Origin: a bacterium
GTDB taxonomy: Bacteria; CAIWAD01
Assembly: GCA_030429345.1 (NCBI GenBank)
Contig: JAUIFJ010000001.1
Coordinates: 282,457 to 346,456 of the forward strand
DNA length: 64,000 bases
Direction: 5' to 3'
Numbering within the stretch: the stretch's first letter is position 1; each line of letters begins with the position of its first letter. Shown one piece after another: positions 17,357 to 24,279 of the stretch. A model generated the notes under the pieces. It was not told where the DNA came from. It ran no database searches and was given only the letters and a program-made list of their open reading frames with translations. The translations under genes and the position numbers were made by a program.

Positions 17357-19747
17357 ATGATTTCTCGACTCTTTCGTCGTTCCTTCGCCGCCGCTCTGCT
17401 TTGTCTGTCTGCTCCACTGGCCTTGCAGGCCCAGCCCGCCGTCTGGGAGCATACGGCCGATTTCACGCAGACGCGGGCGATGGTCTTCCAGGACGGATTG
17501 CTCTGGGGCGCCTCCAGCCGCGGCGGCTGGTCCTTCGACCCGCAGCAGGAGACCTGGGAGCACTACTCGATCACCGGGGACATGGTCAGCCTCGACCAGG
17601 CCTGTGTCACGGGAGACGGCGAAGGCTGGATCTTCTGGGCCGGCGCGGATGCCTCCCTCTCGGGCCGTTCGAGCCTGGACGAGAGCTGGAGCCGCGGCTT
17701 TCTCGAGTTCCGCGAGCATCCGCAGATCGTCTCGATCAACCACCTGCAGGGCGGTGACGGGCGCGTGATCGTATCACACGACCAGGGCCTCAGCGTCTTC
17801 CGCCTGTTGGCGGACCGGGACGAATATCTGGTCGAAGGCAACCACCGCCAGTTCGGCACGCTGCCGGCGGGGGTTTCGGCCCTGGCCAGCGAGATCGTCG
17901 GCAATCGGCTCTACGTGCTGACCAGCGCCGGGCTGGCGGTCGCTTCCGATTGGCCCGAACTGAGCGGACTCTTCGATGTGATACCCCTGCAGGGGCTCCC
18001 GGGGCAGGTCGAGAGCGGCTTCCTGGCAGCGCGCCCGGATGGCGTGATCCAGCTCCTGCTGAACGACGGACAGGGCAACGGCTACCACGCCCTGGGGCAG
18101 GTGGACGGATCCTGGAATGCCCTGGAACAGCAGGCCGGTGTCATGTATACGGCGCTGGCCGCCGGCGAGGACGACTTCGCCATCGCCCGCAGCAACCGGA
18201 TCATCACCCTGGCGCAGATCGACACGGTGCGATTCGACGGCAGTACCTGCGCAGCCCTTCACTATAGCGAAGGCGTACTTTGGGCTGCTCTCGGACCCGA
18301 GACGGCAGACGGCGGTTTGCTGCGCGCGGATCGGAACGCCGGTACGCTCGATCTCTTTCGCCCCGATGTGCCGGGAGCGGAGAGCTTCGTCGATCTGGAC
18401 CTGGCGCCGGACGGCAGCCTCTGGCTGGCCGGCGTTGCCGAGCAGACCCAGCGCAACGGCCTCTACCAGTTGCGCGACGGGGAGTGGAAGAGCCATCGCT
18501 TCGCCTTCGACCGGATCGGCAACTACCCGACGAGCGTGCTCTGTGACAGCGAGGGAGGAGTCTGGGCCGGCACCTGGGGCCGCGGACTGTTGTATTACGA
18601 TGTCGCCGCGGACACCTCCTGGAACTACCGCAACTCCAGCGAGCCCGGACAGCGCGTCTACGGCTTCAATCCCGGCGGCAACGACGAGAACTTCGAGCTG
18701 GTCAGCGACGTGGACGAGGACGAGCGCGGCAACATCTGGTTCGTCAACCACCGCAGCTACGTGGATTCCTTCCTGGTGGCGATTCCTTCCACCTGGCAGA
18801 TGGATCACGCCACGCCCTTCCACCGCGCGCACTACAGCCGCCACGTGGCGGGCGACCGCGACAGTTACCCCTATTTCATTGAAAGCGTGAGCCGCAACGA
18901 GGTCTGGATGGGCGTCGGCGGCAAGGAGACCGGCGACACGGACAAGGCCGTGGTGCAGTACCGGCCGACGGGCTCCAACAGCAGCCTGGAGCTGTTGCGT
19001 GAGTGGAACGAGGCCATCGTGACCCTCAGCGATCCGATCTACAACTTCGGCAGCACGGAGCAGGACGCCGCCGGCCTGGTTACCGGCCTGGCCGTCGACC
19101 CGGAGGGCGCGGTCTGGGTCTCGACGGAGAACGGCATCTACTACAGCAGCCTGTTCTCGAGCAGCCCGGAAAGCTTCTTCCGCATCCAGTTCGTGCCCGG
19201 CCTGATCAGCGAGAACGCCAGCACCCTGACCAGCGACAGCCGCGGCCGGGTCTGGATCGCAAGCGAACGCGGGATCAATGTCTACAATCCGGTGGTCATC
19301 GCCTTCGAGGAGCCGGGCTATGTGCAGGACTTCAACCGCATGTTCGCGGCCCAGGACAACATTTCCATCAACCGCATGCGCTTCGACGAGCAGAGCGGCA
19401 TGCTCTACCTGGCCACCAGCGCCGGGCTCTTCAGCGTGCAGACGCCGCTGCAGAACCACGGCAGCTCGCCGGCCGGTGACACGGCACTGTATCCCAACCC
19501 CTTCCGGCCCGAGACGCATGAGCGCGTCTACATCGAATCCAGCAGCCTGGCCAACAGTTCGGAGACGGAAGTCAGTGTCTACAATCTGGAAGGCATCCTG
19601 CTGCGCCGGCTGAGCCTCAGCGAAGCCGAGGACGGATGGGACGGCCGCGACGACTCCGGCGACCTGGTGCCGACGGGCGTGTATCTCATCCTTGTCAGCA
19701 GCGACAACGGCAGCGGCAGCGGGAAGCTGGCGGTGATACGGGAATAA
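17357..19747 (+). CDS. secreted beta-propeller protein with type IX-like C-terminal sorting tail
   Basis: This 796-residue protein has a signal peptide (about residues 1-26, FAAALLCLSAPLALQAQ). Repeated propeller blades of the two-component-regulator-propeller type follow (GVWAGTWGRGLLYYD, GAVWVSTENGIYYSS, GRVWIASERGINVYN). The C-terminal FlgD-like tail (about 715-796) contains YPNPFRPET, VYNLEGILLRRL, GWDGRDDSGDLVPTGVY and GKLAVIRE. Such proteins are secreted or surface-attached. The tail is the same type as in the protein at 8030-9616, so the cell must possess the matching export machinery elsewhere. There is no kinase domain, so the propeller here is not a two-component sensor. The function is unknown. 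Confidence 0.8.
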   Translation: MISRLFRRSFAAALLCLSAPLALQAQPAVWEHTADFTQTRAMVFQDGLLWGASSRGGWSFDPQQETWEHYSITGDMVSLDQACVTGDGEGWIFWAGADASLSGRSSLDESWSRGFLEFREHPQIVSINHLQGGDGRVIVSHDQGLSVFRLLADRDEYLVEGNHRQFGTLPAGVSALASEIVGNRLYVLTSAGLAVASDWPELSGLFDVIPLQGLPGQVESGFLAARPDGVIQLLLNDGQGNGYHALGQVDGSWNALEQQAGVMYTALAAGEDDFAIARSNRIITLAQIDTVRFDGSTCAALHYSEGVLWAALGPETADGGLLRADRNAGTLDLFRPDVPGAESFVDLDLAPDGSLWLAGVAEQTQRNGLYQLRDGEWKSHRFAFDRIGNYPTSVLCDSEGGVWAGTWGRGLLYYDVAADTSWNYRNSSEPGQRVYGFNPGGNDENFELVSDVDEDERGNIWFVNHRSYVDSFLVAIPSTWQMDHATPFHRAHYSRHVAGDRDSYPYFIESVSRNEVWMGVGGKETGDTDKAVVQYRPTGSNSSLELLREWNEAIVTLSDPIYNFGSTEQDAAGLVTGLAVDPEGAVWVSTENGIYYSSLFSSSPESFFRIQFVPGLISENASTLTSDSRGRVWIASERGINVYNPVVIAFEEPGYVQDFNRMFAAQDNISINRMRFDEQSGMLYLATSAGLFSVQTPLQNHGSSPAGDTALYPNPFRPETHERVYIESSSLANSSETEVSVYNLEGILLRRLSLSEAEDGWDGRDDSGDLVPTGVYLILVSSDNGSGSGKLAVIRE

Positions 19748-20400
19748 GCGTTTCCGAACTGCATCGCAACTCCTCTTCCGTCACCCCCGCGCAGCCGGGG
19801 GCCCATCTTCCCTGGAGCACGAAGGGAAACGATCGAATAGCCTCGCTCCCTCGCGTTGGCTCGAGGGTGCTGGTTGTGTTGCATGTGTCCGCAGCATTCT
19901 GCTGCGGCTATATGCAAGCACCGCTACGCGGTGCGGGAATTGGCCACACCTCCATTCTCGTCCCCCAACAATGTCATCCCCCCGCCTTCGCGGGGGCAGG
20001 CCTTTGGCTTGACCGCGAGACCCCGAGCGCACACCGAAGGGCTCGCGGATGCATAGAAGCTGCGGGCCAAATCCATAGCCGCGGGCTTACGACCGCGGCT
20101 ATTCGCTTGATACGCCTGCGAGTAGCGCAAGTGGGTAGACGCCCAGCCCCTCCATTCAGTCGCCCCCGCGAAGGCGGGGGCCCATCATGTGTGGAGGACA
20201 GGTGGAAGCGCTTCGTGCAATCCACCACTTCGCCTTGGCTCGATGGTGCCGACGCAAGGCAACCGCACGGAATAGGTGTGGACATGCCGAGCATGTTGGC
20301 GCATTGCTTTTCACGCGCCGGTCGAAGAACCTCGCGGTTCCCATGCGTCGGATAGGTGCGCGTCGGACCGATGGGTGATGGCTTCGGGCCCGCGCCCTCG
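19748..20400. repeat. intergenic field of dispersed hairpin repeats (no gene)
   Basis: The field holds a gamma-like hairpin at 19778-19806, alpha at 19887-19907 with beta at 19918-19934 (48-base unit, same spacing as at 9682), and an inverted gamma near 19977-19998. It also holds a delta unit at 20076-20113 (TAGCCGCGG / CCGCGGCTA hairpin plus TTCGCTTGATAC) and gamma at 20152-20182. Short open frames here follow the palindromes in several frames and are not believable genes. The field may act as a transcription end for the propeller gene. Confidence 0.7.
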
Positions 20401-20440
20401 CCATCATCTTCCAAATGGACATATAGATTAAGATTCGCCT

Positions 20441-20552
20441 CATATGCTCACTAGCGAATATATGTGTCCAGAATCCCTGCCATATGTCCATGACTGATCC
20501 TATGGGCGCCGAATCGCTTCCATATGTTCACTGGCGATTGCTATAAACAGCC
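20441..20552. promoter_or_regulatory. 40-bp-period CATATG repeats upstream of recN
   Basis: CATATG occurs at 20441, 20481 and 20521, exactly 40 bases apart, each followed by (C/T)(T/C)CA. Related ATATGTGTCCA lies at about 20460 and an inverted TGGACATAT at 20416. ATTCGC/GCGAAT (20433-20459) and AATCGC/GCGATT (20512-20539) flank the first and last units. They end 13 bases before the recN ATG, so they could be operators controlling recN, or the terminal repeats of a lost transposon. Confidence 0.5.
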
Positions 20553-22187
20553 ATGCTGACCCGCATCCACATCCGCCACTATGCTTTGATCGAGCTGCTG
20601 GACCTGCAGCTTCCCGGGGGCTTCGTCTCGATCACCGGGGAGACGGGGGCGGGGAAGAGCATGCTGCTCTCGGCGATCGCCGCCTGCCTGGGCGGGAAGG
20701 TGCCGAAGGAGCACCTGCGCGGGCAGGGCGAGACGGTGCTCTGCTGCACCTTCCGCGGCCCGGGGGGCAACGGGAAAGCGCCGGAGACGGTCTGCGAGCG
20801 CGTGATCCGCGCCGATGGCCGCAGCCGCTATCGGCTGAACGGGGAGGCCGCCACCCAGAAGGAGATCAAGGCCCTCGCCGGCGGGCTGCTGCGCCTGCAC
20901 GGCCAGCGCGACCAGCTGCGCCTGCTGCAGCCGGAGATGCACCCCGCCCTGCTGGACCAGCTCCCCGCCCTGGCGCCGAAGCGCGAGGCGCATCGCCTGG
21001 CTCACAGCGCCTGGCAGGCCGCGGTCAAAGAGGCCGCCGAGCTTGCCCGCAAGCTGGAACGCAGCCGCGAACAGCGTGAGCTCTGGAGCTACCAGCTCCG
21101 CGAGCTGGAGGAGCTGAACATGCGCCCCGGCGAGGACGAGGAGCTGAGCGAACGCCAGAGTGTTCTGTCACACACCGCCGAGATCAAGGCCGGTTGCTAC
21201 ACGGCGGCCCAGGAGCTGGAGGAGGGCGAAGAAGCCCTGGGGGATCGCCTGGCTGCCCGCCTGCGCGAGCTGGAGAAGCTGGCTGCCTGGGACCGTGAGC
21301 TCGCCGAACCGCTGGAGCGCCTGCGCGAGGCCCAGCTGCAGATCCAGGAGGCCGCCCGTGCCCTCTCCGCCCATTCCGACCGCGTCGAGGACGACCCCGC
21401 CGAGCTGGCCAAGGTCGAGGAGCGCCTGGGCGAGCTGGACGCAATGATCCGCAAGTATGGCGGCACCCTGGACAACCTGCTTCGCGAACAGGCCAGCCTG
21501 GCCGAGCGCCTGGCCGGCCAGGACGACCTGGCCGAGCGCCTGCAGGCCGCCCGCCGCGAAGAGGAGCGTAGTCACACAGATCTGCTGAAGAAAGCCAAGG
21601 CGCTGGCCAAGGCCCGCCGCGCAGAGGCCCCGGAGCTCTGCCGGCGGATCAACGCCCTGCTGGCCGAACTGGGCATCACCGGGGAAGGCCTCTCCATCGC
21701 CTTCGAACCCCAGGAGCCGGAAGCCGAGGAAGGCCCCGAGCGCCCCAGGTTCCTCGTCGCCACCAACCCGGACACAGCGCCGGCCCCGCTGGAGGAGATC
21801 GCCAGCGGCGGGGAGCTTTCGCGCATCATGCTGGCCTTCCAGAGCGTGCTGGGGGAGGAAAGCCCCGGCGGCTGCCAGGTCTTTGACGAGATCGACACCG
21901 GCCTGTCCGGCCGCGCCGCCCGCGCCGTCGCCAGCCAGCTGGCCCGCCTGGCGGAGCGCCAGCAGGTGCTTTGCATCACCCACCTGCCCCAGATCGCCGC
22001 CGCCGCCGCGGAGCAGCTGGGCGTCGACAAGGACTTCGACGGGAAGCGCACCCGGATCACCATCCGCCGCCTGGACGAGCAGGAGCGCCTGCGCCACATC
22101 GCCCGCCTGCAGGCGGGAAAGGATGGCCCGGAGGAGCTCGCCGCGGCCAGGAGGCTGCTGGAAGGGAATCACCAGGCGGCAGAATAG
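20553..22187 (+). CDS. recN: DNA repair protein RecN
   Basis: This 544-residue SMC-like ATPase acts at double-strand breaks. Residues 1-150 carry the first half of the ABC head (IRHYALIELLDLQL, Walker A GETGAGKS at 29-36, then LHGQRDQLRLL, the family QH/D motif). A long coiled coil spans about 150-370. The second half has the ABC signature SGGELSR (about 417-423) and Walker B CQVFDEIDTGLSG (about 443-455), followed by ITHLPQIAA. It is close to the normal length (about 550). It is unusually rich in Glu, Arg and Leu in the coil. It lies alone, preceded by the repeat cluster at 20441 and followed after 147 bases by the first YciI-like gene. Confidence 0.95.
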   Translation: MLTRIHIRHYALIELLDLQLPGGFVSITGETGAGKSMLLSAIAACLGGKVPKEHLRGQGETVLCCTFRGPGGNGKAPETVCERVIRADGRSRYRLNGEAATQKEIKALAGGLLRLHGQRDQLRLLQPEMHPALLDQLPALAPKREAHRLAHSAWQAAVKEAAELARKLERSREQRELWSYQLRELEELNMRPGEDEELSERQSVLSHTAEIKAGCYTAAQELEEGEEALGDRLAARLRELEKLAAWDRELAEPLERLREAQLQIQEAARALSAHSDRVEDDPAELAKVEERLGELDAMIRKYGGTLDNLLREQASLAERLAGQDDLAERLQAARREEERSHTDLLKKAKALAKARRAEAPELCRRINALLAELGITGEGLSIAFEPQEPEAEEGPERPRFLVATNPDTAPAPLEEIASGGELSRIMLAFQSVLGEESPGGCQVFDEIDTGLSGRAARAVASQLARLAERQQVLCITHLPQIAAAAAEQLGVDKDFDGKRTRITIRRLDEQERLRHIARLQAGKDGPEELAAARRLLEGNHQAAE

Positions 22188-22334
22188 GCGTAGCCAACCC
22201 GTGGGCAGCCCCAACTATCGGTGTCATGTCAAGCGCTACGATTCAGCCAAGCCGTCAGCACAGGCTCCAGCGCTTGCCTTGACGCCGCCCCATGGGGTGT
22301 ACCACATTTTCTACCTATCCCGGAGATCTCATCC

Positions 22335-22631
22335 ATGCCCGACTGGCTCTATCGCATCCAACCCGTCCGCGACGACATGCTCTCTGCCGGCCCGACCGAA
22401 GAGGAACAGGCCCTGGTGGCGGAGCACTTCGAGTACTTGAAGGCCCTGCACGAGAAGGGTGTGGTGCAGCTGGCGGGACGGACATTGACAGAGGATTCGG
22501 CTTCCTTCGGGATTGTGCTGTTCAAGGCGGAATCGAAGGAAGAGGCGCTGCGGTTGATGCGGGAGGATCCGGCGGTGAAGGGGAGGGTGTTTCGGGGAGA
22601 GGTGTTTGAGTTTGGGGTGGCGATTTCCTGA
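22335..22631 (+). CDS. YciI-like small protein, copy 1
   Basis: This 98-residue protein has the dimeric ferredoxin-like pattern of YciI (AEHFEYLKALHEKGVVQLAGRT, SFGIVLF, then SKEEALRLMREDPAVK and GEVFEF). The biochemical role of such proteins is mostly unknown. It starts MPDWLYRIQP at ATG 22335. It differs from copy 2 (23950) at about 11 of 98 positions, so the two are recent paralogues. Further remnants occur at 27781, 34962 and 36446. Each accessory module from here to 36.7 kb is bounded by one of these sequences. Confidence 0.75.
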   Translation: MPDWLYRIQPVRDDMLSAGPTEEEQALVAEHFEYLKALHEKGVVQLAGRTLTEDSASFGIVLFKAESKEEALRLMREDPAVKGRVFRGEVFEFGVAIS

Positions 22632-22690
22632 GAAGCCACAGTTCTAACAAACTGTAGAAAACGGGAAACCCTATGCATTTTCCTCGCGAT

Positions 22691-22720
22691 ATGTATAGAG
22701 AATTGTGATTATCTATACAT
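22691..22720 (+). promoter_or_regulatory. perfect inverted repeat, likely operator of the Fic gene
   Basis: ATGTATAGA (22691-22699) and TCTATACAT (22712-22720) form a perfect 9-bp inverted repeat with a 12-base AT-rich spacer. It ends 27 bases before the Fic start codon. The position suits repression of the Fic gene, possibly by its own winged-helix domain. Confidence 0.55.
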
Positions 22721-22747
22721 GATTGAACTCGAACAACGGAATATCGA

Positions 22748-23815
22748 ATGGATCAATCGCTAAAATCTCTTGCAGATCTGAATCCAGGTCGATTCAAGCA
22801 ACCAGAACTGATGCTTGCCTTGAACGCCGCCAGCCGTCAACTCGCCGAGTTGAAGGGGGTGGTGGCGACCATGCCGAATCAACGCATTCTGATCAGTACT
22901 CTCGGTCTTCAGGAAGCCAAGGACAGCTCGGAAATCGAGAACATCGTTACAACCCACGATGAGCTCTATCGGAATGCGGCGTTTCCTGAACGCGCCACAA
23001 GCCCGGAAGCGAAGGAAGTCGCTCGCTATCGCCAGGCGCTTCAGATCGGCTACGATGCGGTACAGAAAACCGGCATCCTGAGCAATCAACACATTCTGAG
23101 CATCCAGGCCGTACTAGAAGAGAATGACGCGGGATTCCGGAAACTGCCCGGAACGAAACTGCTGACACCGACAGGTCGTGTAGTGTACACACCTCCGCAA
23201 GAGCCGGCTGTGATCCTGGCTTTGATGGATGATCTGGAGCAGTTCATTCATCGGCCCGAGCTCTTCGATGCAGATCCCTTGATCAAGATGGCCCTGATGC
23301 ATCACCAGTTCGAGAGCATCCATCCCTTCTATGATGGCAATGGCCGCACAGGGAGAATCCTGAATGTGCTCTACCTGGTCAAGGAGGGCCTGCTGGATTT
23401 CCCCGTGCTCTACCTCAGCCGGTACATCGTCGAACACAAGGCGGAGTATTACAGACTTCTGCAGGCTGTCCGCGAAGCGGATGCATGGGAGGAATGGGTG
23501 GTATACATGTTGCTGGCTGTCCAGGCCACCGCCCGGCAAAGTGTCCTGACGGTCAAGGCCATTCGTGAGCTGCTGCTGGGAGCCAAACACCGCATCCGCG
23601 AGCGCTTTCGCTTCTACAGCCAGGACCTGATCAACAACCTGTTCTCCTATCCCTACACGCGGATCGAGTACCTGCAGCAGGACTTGCGCGTATCCCGGCT
23701 GACGGCGGCCTCCTATCTGAACCAGCTGACGGAGGCGGGGTTCCTGCGGAAGGAAAAGGTGGGGCGGTCCAACTACTACATCAATGAACCGCTGCTGCGC
23801 ATACTGGTAGGGTAA
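22748..23815 (+). CDS. Fic-domain AMP-transferase with winged-helix domain
   Basis: This 355-residue Fic protein transfers AMP (or a related nucleotide group) to a protein hydroxyl. The active-site motif HPFYDGNGRTGR (His192-Arg203) is complete. Just after residue 50 lies SSEIEN, which fits the class II inhibitory motif (S/T)xxxE(G/N), so the enzyme is probably self-inhibited. Residues about 285-355 look like a winged helix (YLQQDLRVSRLTAASYLNQLTEAGFLRKEKVG). The overall plan matches the common Fic/DUF4172-like regulators that sit alone in accessory regions. It may bind the inverted repeat upstream. It is flanked on both sides by intact YciI-like copies. Confidence 0.9.
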   Translation: MDQSLKSLADLNPGRFKQPELMLALNAASRQLAELKGVVATMPNQRILISTLGLQEAKDSSEIENIVTTHDELYRNAAFPERATSPEAKEVARYRQALQIGYDAVQKTGILSNQHILSIQAVLEENDAGFRKLPGTKLLTPTGRVVYTPPQEPAVILALMDDLEQFIHRPELFDADPLIKMALMHHQFESIHPFYDGNGRTGRILNVLYLVKEGLLDFPVLYLSRYIVEHKAEYYRLLQAVREADAWEEWVVYMLLAVQATARQSVLTVKAIRELLLGAKHRIRERFRFYSQDLINNLFSYPYTRIEYLQQDLRVSRLTAASYLNQLTEAGFLRKEKVGRSNYYINEPLLRILVG

Positions 23816-23899
23816 GGACCGGGGACGGCAGAAGGTGTACCTCCCGGATCTAGCCGGGCCGGAATGAGACTGATATGAACTGCGGGTTAGCAAGTCCTA

Positions 23900-23930
23900 T
23901 TACGCATGTTGCGTTACGCAAAGGGCGTAA
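23900..23930 (+). promoter_or_regulatory. tandem TTACGC/GCGTAA palindromes upstream of YciI copy 2
   Basis: TTACGC-N5-GCGTTA (23900-23916) and TTACGC-N5-GCGTAA (23914-23930) overlap by three bases. They are repeated base for base in layout at 34912-34942 before the YciI remnant there. This is the pattern of a cooperative dimer-binding operator. Confidence 0.55.
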
Positions 23931-23949
23931 TTCTGCGGGAGACTGAACC

Positions 23950-24246
23950 ATGCCCAACTGGCTTTATCGCGTCCAACCCCTCCGCGACGACATGCTCTCC
24001 GCCGGCCCGACCGAAGAAGAACAGGCGCTGGTGGCGGAGCATTTCGAGTACTTGAAGACCCTGCATAAACAGGGCGTGGTGCAGCTGGCGGGACGGACAC
24101 AGACGGAGGATTCGGCCTCCTTCGGGATCGTGCTGTTCCGGGCGGAATCGAAGGAAGAGGCGCTGAGGGTTATGCGGGAGGATCCGGCGGTGAAGGGGCG
24201 CGTGTCTCGGGGGGAGGTGTTTGAGTTTGGGATGGCGATTTCCTAA
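23950..24246 (+). CDS. YciI-like small protein, copy 2
   Basis: This intact 98-residue paralogue of the gene at 22335 begins MPNWLYRVQPLRDDM and ends FGMAIS. The DNA is conserved over the whole reading frame. GCGGGAGA lies about 10 bases before the ATG, and the double palindrome at 23900-23930 lies 20 bases before that. YciI proteins form small alpha/beta dimers; conserved His (in AEHFEY) and Asp/Glu residues are present, but no reaction can be named. It is followed after 33 bases by the SNF2 gene, so it may share a transcript with it. Confidence 0.75.
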   Translation: MPNWLYRVQPLRDDMLSAGPTEEEQALVAEHFEYLKTLHKQGVVQLAGRTQTEDSASFGIVLFRAESKEEALRVMREDPAVKGRVSRGEVFEFGMAIS

Positions 24247-24279
24247 TGGTATTAGGGAATAATTATCAGGATCGCTGGA

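Noticed and set aside
17774-19519. Minus-strand frame of 581 aa
   Set aside because: It is a shadow of the propeller gene; the composition is typical of antisense in GC-rich coding DNA.
20441-20552. CRISPR-like regular repeats
   Set aside because: Only short hexamer-to-decamer cores recur, at 40-base spacing; there is no full-length conserved repeat.
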